Assembly: GCA_903882875.1 (NCBI GenBank)
Contig: CAIRYQ010000094.1
Span: 1-64,000 of the forward strand
Direction: 5' to 3'
DNA: 64,000 nucleotides
DNA from: an uncultured Spartobacteria bacterium
Lineage (GTDB): Bacteria > Verrucomicrobiota > Verrucomicrobiia > Chthoniobacterales > Chthoniobacteraceae
The position numbers and the translations under genes are program-made. The notes below the pieces were generated by a model. It saw only the letters and a list, made by a program, of their open reading frames with translations, ran no database searches and had not been told where the DNA came from. Position 1 is the stretch's first letter, and each line of letters begins with the position of its first letter. This document shows, one piece after another, positions 16,326-25,420 of this stretch.

Positions 16326-17177
16326 ATGGCTGAAATCGGAATGCCCATTTATGCGGATATTGAGAGGCACCTCCTCGACCCAGTTGGCGTTGATGATGCC
16401 AAACACCACTGGTCACCGTCGAACTCTGCGGCTGGAAAACTATTTCGGTGCGTCGAATGCCTCCGTGATGTCCGTGAGCAAATTGAGCATATTGCGAATG
16501 CCAAAGTGAAAGATAAGCAGAAGCGGAGAGCCAAGATGCTTACGACGCCCCTTCATTCGCTCGCGGTATGTGTTCGGGATTTGCTGAACGACTGTTCAAG
16601 TAACCCGGATACCGTAAAAAGTATGCCTGCTGATGCGCACAAGCTGCTTCCCGCGATGCTTGCCGCATTAACTCGGCATGTTCCTGTCGGTAAGGACCGG
16701 CTTCTATCGCAAGTGCGCGACAAGACCGCAGCGCACGTGGATAAGTCTATTCGGCCATTTCAAGCACGTGAGTTGATTCGGAAATTGGAACTCCATGACC
16801 TTGGGCTGTGGCTCGATGTGAGCATCGGCATCCTTTGCGAACTCCTGAAATTGCCAATTTATTCATGGGGCTGCGAATCACTGGAAGCCAATGTGATTAG
16901 AGTGATGATGTGCGAGCCATTCTTGGTGACGATGCGCGTTGAAGACGAACAGGTTGTTGAACTGATGGGAGTTCATATGGTCGCGAGATCCCCAAAAAGG
17001 GATGTCTCAGACCTCATCATCGAGATCGTCAATGACTCTCGGTTTATGTTCCGACCGAACGATCCTCAGATTAAAGGCTGGGTTAAAGGCCCGCTTTCAG
17101 AGACATGGGCGAATACGGTCGAGTGCTTTTCACACCTTGGCGAAGCAGTGGAGGAAAAGCCCACCGCCACAACTTAA
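16326..17177 (+). CDS. Unknown protein with a HEPN-like R-x5-H motif
   Basis: The protein has 283 residues and is not assigned to a family. It is mostly helical in its first 180 residues, with a basic stretch KVKDKQKRRAK (60-70). It contains VRDKTAAHVDK (Arg131, His137), the R-x4-6-H spacing used by HEPN ribonucleases. Two long helices follow (FQARELIRKLELHDLGLWLD). The C-terminal third is mixed alpha/beta. Base composition looks less GC-rich than its neighbours, consistent with recent acquisition. It lies between two toxin-antitoxin modules. A role as an RNase or defence effector is inference only. Confidence 0.6.
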   Translation: MAEIGMPIYADIERHLLDPVGVDDAKHHWSPSNSAAGKLFRCVECLRDVREQIEHIANAKVKDKQKRRAKMLTTPLHSLAVCVRDLLNDCSSNPDTVKSMPADAHKLLPAMLAALTRHVPVGKDRLLSQVRDKTAAHVDKSIRPFQARELIRKLELHDLGLWLDVSIGILCELLKLPIYSWGCESLEANVIRVMMCEPFLVTMRVEDEQVVELMGVHMVARSPKRDVSDLIIEIVNDSRFMFRPNDPQIKGWVKGPLSETWANTVECFSHLGEAVEEKPTATT

Positions 17178-17286
17178 AGCCCCTGCGCACTTGTTGCTGT
17201 TCGAGTGCTTCAAATGCCAGGCTCATGAGCAGGCGAAGAACCACTCGCGCCTTGCCCAGTGCGCCGCTGGTGCTAGCTTCTACGCC

Positions 17287-17493
17287 ATGAGCATCACGGC
17301 CATCGTCGAGAACGACACGATCAAGCTGCCCATGCATGTGCCTGACGGCACTCGCGTGGAGGTCACCCTGCCGAGGGAAAGCGTGGCGGGTGGAAAGTCG
17401 TTCTATGAGGCCGCACACGAGTTCATCGGGATGTTCGAGGGGCCGCGCGATCTCTCGACGAACCCGCGTCATCTCGACGACTTCGGCAAGTGA
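17287..17493 (+). CDS. Putative antitoxin for PIN toxin copy 2
   Basis: The 68-residue protein starts at the ATG at 17287. The N-terminus MSITAIVENDTIKLP followed by VPDGTRVEVTLP resembles the small beta-strand antitoxins of the DUF104/AF2212 type, which often sit upstream of PIN genes. The C-terminus ends GPRDLSTNPRHLDDFGK, nearly the same tail as the antitoxin at 15354-15581. It overlaps the PIN start by 4 bp (GTGA). Confidence 0.75.
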   Translation: MSITAIVENDTIKLPMHVPDGTRVEVTLPRESVAGGKSFYEAAHEFIGMFEGPRDLSTNPRHLDDFGK

Positions 17494-17903
17494 GCGCCGT
17501 CATCGCGGATGCCGGTGTGCTCGTCGCTCTGCTGGTGCGCAGCGACCAGCATCACGCATGGGCGAGTAAAGAAGCCCGCGGCATCGCGTTTCCGCTTCAT
17601 ACCTGCGAGGCCGCGCTGGCCGAGGCGGCGCATCTGCTTCGCCGCGGAGGAGCGAATGAAACGATCCTTGCCGAGTGGTTGGAACGCGGGCTTCTCCGCA
17701 TTCCGTTTGTGCTTCAGTCGGAGTCGGCGGCTGTGAAGGCGCTGATGCGCGATTACCGCGACGTGCCGATGTCGCTCGCGGATGCGTGCCTCGTTCGCAT
17801 GGCAGAACTGGATAGCACGGCGAGAGTCTGGACGACGGATTCGCATTTCCAAATCTATCGGCGGCACGGACGAGAACCAATTGCATTGGTCGCGCCGTTC
17901 TAG
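17490..17903 (+). CDS. PIN-domain ribonuclease toxin (VapC-like), copy 2
   Basis: This 137-residue PIN domain uses a GTG start that overlaps the antitoxin stop. The catalytic acids are Asp7 (IADAGVLVALL), Glu45 (ALAEAAHLL), Asp98 (LADACLVRM) and Asp117 (VWTTDSHF). Spacing is identical to the PIN protein at 14941-15354. It closes the toxin-antitoxin island on the right and converges on galE with a 9-bp gap. Confidence 0.88.
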   Translation: MSAVIADAGVLVALLVRSDQHHAWASKEARGIAFPLHTCEAALAEAAHLLRRGGANETILAEWLERGLLRIPFVLQSESAAVKALMRDYRDVPMSLADACLVRMAELDSTARVWTTDSHFQIYRRHGREPIALVAPF

Positions 17904-17912
17904 GACTGCGCG

Positions 17913-18884
17913 TCAGTCCCCGTAGCCGCCCGGATGCTTCACATGCCAGGCCCAGGCGCTGGCGATGATTTTTTCCACGTCCTGGAATTGCGGCTTCCAG
18001 CCGAGTTCGGCGCGGACTTTTTCCGAGCCGGCGATGAGGCGCGGCGGGTCGCCGGGGCGGCGCGGCTTTTCGAGGACGGCGATTTTCTGGCCGGTGACCT
18101 TTTCGCAGGTGGCGATGATTTCGCGGACGCTGGTGCCGCCGCCGGTGCCGAGGTTGTATTTCGCGCTGTGCGGGGCGGTGAGGGCGAGCATGTGCGCCTG
18201 CGCGAGGTCAAGGATGTGGATGTAGTCGCGGATGCACGTGCCGTCGGGCGTGGGGTAGTCGGTGCCGTAGATTTCGACGTGCGGCTTCTGGCCGAGGGCG
18301 ACTTTGAGGACGTTCGGAATGAGGTGGGTCTCGATGCGGTGATCCTCGCCGAACGTCTCGCTGGCGCCGGCGGCGTTGAAGTAGCGCAGGGCGACGTAGG
18401 TGAGTCCGTGGATTTCGGAATACCAGCGGAGGACTTGCTCGAACATGAGCTTGCTCTCGCCGTAGGGATTGATGGGGCGCTGCGGGAGCGTTTCATCAAT
18501 GGGCATGCGCTCGGGCACGCCGAAGGTGGCGCAGGTGCTGGAGAAGACGAGGCGCTTGCAGCCGGCGGCGTGCATGGCGTCGAGGAGATTGATGCCGCCA
18601 TAGACGTTGTTGCGGAAATATTTCGAGGGGTTCGTCATGCTCTCGCCGACGAGGGCGTTCGCCGCGAAGTGCATGACGGCGTGGGGCTGCACATTTTTCA
18701 GCGCGACCTCGATGTCGTGGCGCTGCTGGAGGTCGCCGACGATGAGCGTGGCGCGCGGATCCACGGCGGAGCGGTGGCCTTCGGTGAGGTTGTCAAAGAC
18801 GGTGACGGTGTGGCCGGCGTTGATGAGTTGCTCAACGCAGATGCTGCCAATGTAGCCGGCTCCGCCGGTGACGAGGATTTTCAT
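17913..18884 (-). CDS. galE: UDP-glucose 4-epimerase
   Basis: The 323-residue short-chain dehydrogenase starts at the ATG at 18884 (MKILVTGGAGYIG); a GTG two codons earlier is possible. It has the NAD-binding GGxGYIG, the SSTCATFG catalytic Ser/Thr strand, YGESK with the catalytic Tyr141 and Lys145, and the family-specific ALRYFNAAGA and GTDYPTPDGTCIRDYIH. It interconverts UDP-glucose and UDP-galactose for surface polysaccharides. It fits with rfbA at 23151 and the envelope genes further on. Confidence 0.96.
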   Translation of the reverse strand: MKILVTGGAGYIGSICVEQLINAGHTVTVFDNLTEGHRSAVDPRATLIVGDLQQRHDIEVALKNVQPHAVMHFAANALVGESMTNPSKYFRNNVYGGINLLDAMHAAGCKRLVFSSTCATFGVPERMPIDETLPQRPINPYGESKLMFEQVLRWYSEIHGLTYVALRYFNAAGASETFGEDHRIETHLIPNVLKVALGQKPHVEIYGTDYPTPDGTCIRDYIHILDLAQAHMLALTAPHSAKYNLGTGGGTSVREIIATCEKVTGQKIAVLEKPRRPGDPPRLIAGSEKVRAELGWKPQFQDVEKIIASAWAWHVKHPGGYGD

Positions 18885-19040
18885 TCGCACAGTGGTCTAG
18901 CGGAATGCGTGCCGCTTGTGAAGTCGCGAGGCTTTAGCGAATGGAGGCAGTGACTGGTGCTCTGCTCACGAGTGGCTTTCGGAAAACCGTAGGACCAGTC
19001 ACTTTTCACCAGTCACCAACCACCGGGCGAAGGCGGCGGC

Positions 19041-21602
19041 TTACTGCCGCGCGCCTTGCAACGCTTTGGGCCGCCAGTCGGGTTTTGTGAGGCGCGAGTT
19101 TGCGCGGTATTCGAAGAGCTTGCTCACGGGGAAGAGCAGGATGCCTGGGAGTCCGCGGGCATTGATGCGGACATCGTAGTCGAGCTTGTCCTCGGTGAGC
19201 CAGATGCGGCCGCCGCCGAACATGGAAAAGCCGTTGCCCTGAACGACGAGATCCTTGTTTGTGAGAATGCCATCGCTCATCGAAAAGGTGCCGGTGGCCT
19301 TGTGCGCGCGGCTGACGCCCATGCCGGGGACAATCTTGTTCAGGATTTCGCTGAGCGGGCCGAGGAACGGGATCGCGAAAACATTTCCCTCGGTGATGGC
19401 CACCTCACCCTCGCCGCGCAGCGAGGCCGCCGCGCCGCCTTTGCCGGTGAAAGTGCAGGAGCCGTCAAGCTTCCCCTTCGAGTCGTCGAAACCGAAGTAG
19501 AGCTTCGAGAGCTTGGAAAATTCCGCGCCCGCGATGCGGATGGTGAGGGATTCGCCGGGCTTTGCCTTGAGCGTGGAGATGTCGCCTTCGGCGGTGAGCG
19601 CGCCGCCGAAGAGTTCGCCGCGCACGTCGGTGAGTTTCAGGCTTTCGTCGGTGAAGAACAGACGGCCCTTCATCGAGTCGAAGTGGAGATCCTTTTTGCA
19701 GAATGTGTAGTCCATCCCGCCCGGCGCGTCGGCGATGACGGTGAGGCGCGTCTGCGTGCCGCCCTTGCGCGGATCGAGCGTGCCGTCGAGCCGCAGCGAC
19801 GGCGGCCTTTTTCCGAAACGGTAGGGCTTCACATCCTGGACGAGATCAGGATCGATCCAGAGCGCGACCTCGGCGGGGTGCATCGTGCTGCGCACATCTT
19901 TGAGCGTGTAGAAGCCCGTCTTGAGATCGAGCGCGAGGCCGCCTCTGCCGGAGCCCTCGGCGCGTGTCACCTCGAAGGTGTCGAGCGTGATCACGCGCCC
20001 GTCGAAGCGGAATGCGGCCTCGGCACCGCGCGCCTCGACGCCGCGGTAGATCGCGCGGCCAAGTTTCAGTGTGCCAGCGATCTCCTTGGCTTTGTGCCGG
20101 AATGTGACATCGAGACTGCTGGCATCCGCGCCGCGGTAAGTGGTGCGCCCGAGCTTCAGCGTGCCTGCGGTCTCGCCGCCGTTGTGCCGGAATGTGAGGT
20201 CGGCGCTGCCGATATCCGCGCCGGCGATGACCGTGTGCCCGAGCTTCAGGTCGCCGGCGGCCGAGAGCGTGTCGAGGCCCGGCGCGGTGCCGCGTGCGCT
20301 GAGGGTGATGCGCGGCGGCTCGTGGAATTTCGCCAGCGCGAGCTTCTCGCGCATCTCGGGGCCGAGCAGCGGCGCGATGATCTGCGGCGCGATGTTGCTC
20401 GTGAGCCCGAGGCGGAAGTCGCCGTTGCCTGTGGCGTCGTAGTCCTGCTGCGCGTTGCCGGTGATCTCGCCGCCGTTTTCATGCTGGAGCAAAAAATCGC
20501 GCACAGCCCAGCGTCGGCCATCCCACGAGATGTCCGCGCTGACCGCTTCGATCGGCACGCCGCCGTACAGAAATTTCCCGACACCCGCGTGGCCGAGCAC
20601 CTGGAGTTTCGGCGGTACGCCGCGCTCCTTCGCAAATTCCGCTCGCGCGGTGAGGTCGAGCCGCGGCGGATACGGGAACGTGAAATCCGCGAGCACGTCC
20701 ACGGTGCCGGCGAGGGCACTCACATTTGCCGAACGCAGCATGGCCGGCAAATCGAGGCTCGATCGCAGGCGCAATTCCGCAGTGCGCGTCTTCGGATCCA
20801 GATTGCCAGAAGCCTTGAGGGTTCCCTTCGCATCCGAGGCTTCGAGGCGCTGGAGGAGCAGCGCGTTGCCCTGCCAGACGGCGGAGAGCACGAGCGACGA
20901 GAGCGCGTAGCGCCCGCGGCGGATTTTTTCCCCTCGGAACTGAGCCTCGACGGTGATATCGCCCGGCTTCCCGAGGTCGCCGCTGAAAGTCACCGCGAGC
21001 GTCGGCAACGGGCCGTCGTAGCGCAGCGCGGCGAGTTCGCGCACGAGCGTCTCCAGGAGTTCGGAGTTTGCGCCGCTTTTCTCCTTCGCGAATGATATGC
21101 CCGAAGGCACGGCGAGGCTGCCGTTCGCACGCACGCGGATGCCGGAGACGATCGCGTCGAGCCGCATGACCTGCACCTGATCCGGCGGGAAAAGGATGCG
21201 CGCATTCAGCCGATCCACGCGCAGCGCGGGGCCGAACGGGTTCTGCGAATCGAGCGGGATTTGCAGCGTCGTGTCCACGAGCGTGAGCGCGTCGAGGAAA
21301 GGCTTGTGCTTCGCGGCGTTCGCGTAGTTCGCCTCGATGACCATCTCGTTCATCTGCGCGATCACGCGATTGCGCTCGGGCGAGTCGTAAAAGCGCACGT
21401 CCTTCGCGACGAGACCGCGGAACGGGCGCACCGTGAGCCGCGCAAAGGACACCTCGACACCGTGCTTGCGCACTTCCTTCACGACCCACTCGCGCCACGA
21501 CTTCGTGAGGCCGCGGTTATAGAGATAGCGCCCGCCGATTCCCGCTGCGAGCAGCAGGACGAAAAACAGGATTTGCAGGAAGCGCCGCACGCCGCCGAGC
21601 AT
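19041..21602 (-). CDS. AsmA-like membrane-anchored protein
   Basis: From MLGGVRRFLQ (ATG at 21602) the protein has 853 residues. A single N-terminal membrane anchor (LQILFFVLLLAAGIGG) is followed by a long periplasmic beta-rich region with several near-repeats (for example GTLKLGRTTYRGADASSLDV and GTLKLGRAIYRGVEA). The C-terminal part has GQ/GxL repeat strands and KIVPGMGVSRAHKATGTFSM, typical of the AsmA/TamB-like superfamily. Such proteins act in outer-membrane lipid transport or assembly. The family assignment is from layout and motifs; its exact role is unknown. Confidence 0.8.
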   Translation of the reverse strand: MLGGVRRFLQILFFVLLLAAGIGGRYLYNRGLTKSWREWVVKEVRKHGVEVSFARLTVRPFRGLVAKDVRFYDSPERNRVIAQMNEMVIEANYANAAKHKPFLDALTLVDTTLQIPLDSQNPFGPALRVDRLNARILFPPDQVQVMRLDAIVSGIRVRANGSLAVPSGISFAKEKSGANSELLETLVRELAALRYDGPLPTLAVTFSGDLGKPGDITVEAQFRGEKIRRGRYALSSLVLSAVWQGNALLLQRLEASDAKGTLKASGNLDPKTRTAELRLRSSLDLPAMLRSANVSALAGTVDVLADFTFPYPPRLDLTARAEFAKERGVPPKLQVLGHAGVGKFLYGGVPIEAVSADISWDGRRWAVRDFLLQHENGGEITGNAQQDYDATGNGDFRLGLTSNIAPQIIAPLLGPEMREKLALAKFHEPPRITLSARGTAPGLDTLSAAGDLKLGHTVIAGADIGSADLTFRHNGGETAGTLKLGRTTYRGADASSLDVTFRHKAKEIAGTLKLGRAIYRGVEARGAEAAFRFDGRVITLDTFEVTRAEGSGRGGLALDLKTGFYTLKDVRSTMHPAEVALWIDPDLVQDVKPYRFGKRPPSLRLDGTLDPRKGGTQTRLTVIADAPGGMDYTFCKKDLHFDSMKGRLFFTDESLKLTDVRGELFGGALTAEGDISTLKAKPGESLTIRIAGAEFSKLSKLYFGFDDSKGKLDGSCTFTGKGGAAASLRGEGEVAITEGNVFAIPFLGPLSEILNKIVPGMGVSRAHKATGTFSMSDGILTNKDLVVQGNGFSMFGGGRIWLTEDKLDYDVRINARGLPGILLFPVSKLFEYRANSRLTKPDWRPKALQGARQ

Positions 21603-21772
21603 CCCGCGAAGTGCGCGCCATCGCCAACCATTTCTGCCGCGCGGAAAAATGTGCAGCGTGCGTGAAAACGCGCACGGTTCACAGCGGCGTGGACGTGCGC
21701 GGCGCACCGCCCCCAGAGGAAAACACGAATGAAAAATTGAATGGCACTCGCGATGCTACGGTCACACTTCCG

Positions 21773-22462
21773 ATGATAACTCCAAATTGTCGGGAACGCC
21801 TCACAGCTTCGGATTTCGAATTTATCGCCGGCACGCTCGGGGCCGGGAGAAACAACACCGCGACGCTCGCGGAACTGCTCACGGATGCGGAAATGCGCGA
21901 CACGATCCTCGACAGCGAGGCGCTTTTCCAAGCCGTGCTGCAGGGCGACGCGCAGCTCCGCATTTCGCCGCAGTGCTACTTTTACATCCTGCTCCGCCAT
22001 GTGCTGAAGGATCGCGGCATCGTGAACCGCGAGACGTGCGACTACCTCGCATCGCTGCTGGAAACTTTCTCGCGCACCGAGCGGATGCGCGCGCCGGGCG
22101 GCGCGGGCCACGGGCCGCAACAATACGTGAGCGACCTGCTGCTCGCGCTGCAAAAGGCGTCGGCGTCGCAGGCATTCCTGCTGCGCGCGCACATCGGGAA
22201 CTACACGCTGTTCATCTCGGGAGTGTTCCAGGATCGTGTCGAGAGCCGCAGCCGTCGCGGCGGGCCGGACATCGAGTTTCTCGAGGGCGTAGGTGCTGCG
22301 AATTTCCAAAGTGCCGCGGCACACCCGTTCGCACGGCAGCATTCGCTGTCGCCGATTTTCGGGGAACTGAGCGAGCGGTTCCACGACCTGCGCCTCGCGC
22401 TGAACGAGACCGCCGAGAAGCACCTGCACATGGATGAAACGCCGCCGCTGCTTTTCACATGA
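21773..22462 (+). CDS. Conserved-looking protein of unknown function (first of a pair)
   Basis: The 229-residue soluble protein starts at the ATG at 21773 (MITPNCRERL). It is mainly helical, with QCYFYILLRHVLKDRGI in the middle and a C-terminal helix GELSERFHDLRLALNETAEK. No domain is recognised. It overlaps the next gene by 4 bp (ATGA), so the two products are probably made together. It is divergent from the AsmA-like gene. Confidence 0.65.
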   Translation: MITPNCRERLTASDFEFIAGTLGAGRNNTATLAELLTDAEMRDTILDSEALFQAVLQGDAQLRISPQCYFYILLRHVLKDRGIVNRETCDYLASLLETFSRTERMRAPGGAGHGPQQYVSDLLLALQKASASQAFLLRAHIGNYTLFISGVFQDRVESRSRRGGPDIEFLEGVGAANFQSAAAHPFARQHSLSPIFGELSERFHDLRLALNETAEKHLHMDETPPLLFT

Positions 22463-23154
22463 ACTCGCTCTTTGCCGACATCACGCGGCTTCTCGAACGC
22501 ACTTACGCCGCGAGCGGCGTGGCGCTGGAGGACTGCCTGATCGGCAGCGAGCGATGCGAGCATCTCACGCGGCTCGCGGGCGCGCAGGCGCGGGAGTTGA
22601 GCGAGATCGCGCGCACCTTCCTGCGGCACAGCGGGGACAACCTTTTCATCGGCATCTACTATTCGCGCTGGCTCATCGAGCAGCTCGAACGGCATGACCC
22701 GCGGCGAGGACTGAGCGACTCGAACATCGCTCACCTCATCGCGTTCGTGGAGGAGATCGATCACGCGCTGCATGCGTCGCTCGCGTTCCGGCGCGGCGAG
22801 CGCGGCATCGCGACGGAGGATTTCGCGCGCAACCTCGAACTCCAGGCGCGCGTGGACACGTATCTCGTGCTGCTGCTCTTCACCGCGTTCTTCCGCAAGA
22901 CGCAGCGCATCTCGCGGACGGATCGCCGCTGGCTGCGTTTTCATCTTTTCCAGCGCGAAAATCCGAATGCGTTTTCCGACCCGAACCTGCGCGGGCGCTA
23001 CCTTGAGACGACTGAACTCGCCGCGCAGTACACGCGGATGCTCGACGCACTGAACGCCGCGCGGCGCGTGGATGAGATCCGCATTTTCCACGCACTCGAC
23101 TACGCGGGAAAAAAGGAGCGCATTCTCCAACTCATGGATCGGGACGCGAACTAG
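22459..23154 (+). CDS. Conserved-looking protein of unknown function (second of a pair)
   Basis: The 231-residue, mostly helical protein has many charged residues. Notable stretches are LRHSGDNLFIGIYYSRWLIE (near 57-76), IAFVEEIDHALHASLAFRRG and LVLLLFTAFFRKTQRISRTD. No signal peptide or clear membrane helix is seen. Its TAG stop sits within a CTAG that also supplies the stop of rfbA on the other strand. Function is unknown; a physical partnership with the preceding protein is inferred from the overlap. Confidence 0.65.
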   Translation: MNSLFADITRLLERTYAASGVALEDCLIGSERCEHLTRLAGAQARELSEIARTFLRHSGDNLFIGIYYSRWLIEQLERHDPRRGLSDSNIAHLIAFVEEIDHALHASLAFRRGERGIATEDFARNLELQARVDTYLVLLLFTAFFRKTQRISRTDRRWLRFHLFQRENPNAFSDPNLRGRYLETTELAAQYTRMLDALNAARRVDEIRIFHALDYAGKKERILQLMDRDAN

Positions 23155-24041
23155 GCGCGCTGTTCGGCCAGCACCAATTCGAGATATTCGCGGTACGGGC
23201 TCTTCGGCGAATCGGCGATGCACGCTTCGAGTCCGGCGCGATTGATGAATCCTTGGTTGTAGGCGATTTCCTCGAGGCACGCGATTTTCAGTCCCTGCCG
23301 GTTTTCGATCGCGGCGATGTAGTTGCCCGCGTCGAGCAGGCTCGCCTGCGTGCCCGTGTCCAGCCACGCCATGCCGCGGCCCAGCACCTTCACGCGCAGC
23401 GTGCCGCGGCGGAGGTACTCGCGGTTCACGTCGGTGATCTCAAGTTCGCCGCGCGCGCCGGGCTTCAAGTTTTTGGCGATGTCCACCACGTCGCTGTCAT
23501 ACACGTACAGCCCCGGAACGGCGAACTGGCTCTTCGGCTGCTTCGGCTTTTCCTCGATGCTCAGCGCGCGCCCGTCCTTGTCGAACTCGACCACACCGTA
23601 GCGCTCCGGGTCTTTCACTTGGTAGCCAAAGACGCACGCACCACCGTCCGCGCCGACCTGTGCGAGCGCCGCGCGGAAGAAGTCGAGCTTCCCGTAAAAA
23701 ATGTTGTCGCCGAGGATCAGGCACGACGGATCCTTGCCGACGAAATCCGCGCCGAGCACGTACGCCTGCGCGAGCCCGGCGGGTTTCGGCTGCTCGACAT
23801 ATTCGAAGCGCATCCCGAGCCGTTTGCCATCGCCGAGCAGGTCGCGGAACATCGGCAGATCCTTCGGCGTCGAGATGAAGAGCACCTCGCGCAGCCCGCC
23901 GAGCATCAGCGTGGCGAGCGGATAATAGATCATCGGCTTGTCGTACACAGGCAGCAGTTGCTTGCACGCGATGCGCGTGAGCGGATGCAATCGCGTGCCC
24001 GCGCCGCCGGCGAGGATGATGGCTTTGGTGGGCTGGCTCAT
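23151..24041 (-). CDS. rfbA: Glucose-1-phosphate thymidylyltransferase
   Basis: From MSQPTKAIILAGGAGTRLHP (ATG at 24041) the protein has 296 residues, the usual RfbA length. It makes dTDP-glucose, the first step to dTDP-rhamnose. Motifs include the nucleotide loop LAGGAGTRLHPLT, KQLLPVYDKPMIYYPL, LGDNIFYG and FGYQVKDPERYGVVEFD. The rest of the dTDP-rhamnose pathway (rfbBCD) is not in this window. Confidence 0.95.
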   Translation of the reverse strand: MSQPTKAIILAGGAGTRLHPLTRIACKQLLPVYDKPMIYYPLATLMLGGLREVLFISTPKDLPMFRDLLGDGKRLGMRFEYVEQPKPAGLAQAYVLGADFVGKDPSCLILGDNIFYGKLDFFRAALAQVGADGGACVFGYQVKDPERYGVVEFDKDGRALSIEEKPKQPKSQFAVPGLYVYDSDVVDIAKNLKPGARGELEITDVNREYLRRGTLRVKVLGRGMAWLDTGTQASLLDAGNYIAAIENRQGLKIACLEEIAYNQGFINRAGLEACIADSPKSPYREYLELVLAEQRA

Positions 24042-24230
24042 TGGGGAAAAGTTCCGAGTGTGCCGTAGAAGCGAAAATGACGCCCGACGCAACCACGCAT
24101 TCACCATCGGCAACTCGACGGTCCACATCCGGCGCACGCAATTCTCGCACACGGCTTTACTCGCGCACTGTTCGCTGTTCACCTGTCCGCACATCCCCGC
24201 GCGACGAAAAATTCAACAACACCCCGACTC

Positions 24231-25313
24231 ATGGACAAAGACGCAAAAGCCTTCCTCTTCGACCTCCTCTCCACGCCGAGCCCAACGGGCTTTGAACTCG
24301 CCGGCCAGCGCAAGTGGGCCGCTTACGTCCGCAACTTTTCCGACCGCGTGGAAAACGACGCCTACGGCACCGCGTGGGCGACGCTCAATGGCCGCAATCC
24401 GAAATCGCGCCGCATCATGCTCGAAGCGCATGCGGACGAAATCGGCTTCATCGTGAAGCATATCACGAAGGACGGTTTCCTCCGCGTGGACCGAATCGGC
24501 GGCAGCGACACGGCGACCGCGCGCGGGCGCAGGCTCGACATCCAGGGCGACAAAGGCGTCGTCCGCGGCATCATCGGCAACACCGCCATTCATCTCCGCA
24601 AGGACAGCCTCGCCGACGAGAAGGCGCCGAAAATCCACGAGCTGTACGTGGACGTCGGCGCGTCGTCAGACAAGGAGGTGAAAAAGCTCGGCATCCGCGT
24701 CGGCCATCCCGCCGTGTATGCGGACACCGTCGAGGAATTCGGCCCCCACCGCATCGTCGGCCGCGCGCTGGATAATCGCCTCGGCGGTTTCATCCTCTCG
24801 CAAGTCCTCGCACGCCTTTCCAAAAACCGCTCGAAGCTCCAGAGCACCGTTATCGCCGTGAACGCCGTGCAGGAGGAAATCGGCGGCCACGGCGCAAAGA
24901 TGGTCGCGCACCGGCTCATGCCCGACATCGCGATCGTCCTCGACGTCACGCACGCGACTGACACGCCCGGCATTGATTACGCCGTGCACGGCGAGGTGAA
25001 ATTCACCGGTGGCCCGAGCATCACGCACGGCACGTGTAATCACCCGAAAGTCATCAAGCGCATCATCAAGGTCGCGGAGAAAAACAAAATCCCGCTCCAG
25101 CACGAAAGCAGTTCGCGCTACAGCGGCACGGACACTGACGTGATCTTCGACACAAAGGAAGGCATCCCCAGCGCGCTGATTTCACTCCCGCTCCGCTACA
25201 TGCACTCCGTCGTGGAAATGGCCGACCTCCGCGACGTGGAGAAGACCATCGAACTCATCACGCGCGTCGTCGAGAGCGTGACGGACGACGATGACTTCGC
25301 GCACAAGCTCTAA
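24231..25313 (+). CDS. M42 family metallopeptidase
   Basis: The 360-residue cytoplasmic aminopeptidase-like enzyme resembles FrvX/glutamyl-aminopeptidase types. Metal-binding residues are visible: His67 and Asp69 in LEAHADEIGF, Asp181 in GRALDNRLGG, the catalytic Glu pair 215-216 in QEEIGGHGA, Asp238 in VLDVTHATD, and a late His in LRYMHSVVE. These dinuclear enzymes trim N-terminal residues from short peptides. The gene stands alone. Confidence 0.9.
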   Translation: MDKDAKAFLFDLLSTPSPTGFELAGQRKWAAYVRNFSDRVENDAYGTAWATLNGRNPKSRRIMLEAHADEIGFIVKHITKDGFLRVDRIGGSDTATARGRRLDIQGDKGVVRGIIGNTAIHLRKDSLADEKAPKIHELYVDVGASSDKEVKKLGIRVGHPAVYADTVEEFGPHRIVGRALDNRLGGFILSQVLARLSKNRSKLQSTVIAVNAVQEEIGGHGAKMVAHRLMPDIAIVLDVTHATDTPGIDYAVHGEVKFTGGPSITHGTCNHPKVIKRIIKVAEKNKIPLQHESSSRYSGTDTDVIFDTKEGIPSALISLPLRYMHSVVEMADLRDVEKTIELITRVVESVTDDDDFAHKL

Positions 25314-25420
25314 CCGGGTTGCAAAGCCGTCGTGCTTTGGATCGATCCTGCCGGTGCCGCGCTTGACACCGTGCGGCATGGCCCGGATTTTTCCACGATG
25401 AACTGTGACCGCCGCACCGA

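Noticed and set aside
18949-19022. Inverted AGTGACTGGT / ACCAGTCACT pair between galE and the AsmA-like gene
   Set aside because: It may be part of a GTGACTGG-type simple repeat; no T-tract follows and the same words occur near 12595, so no function was assigned.
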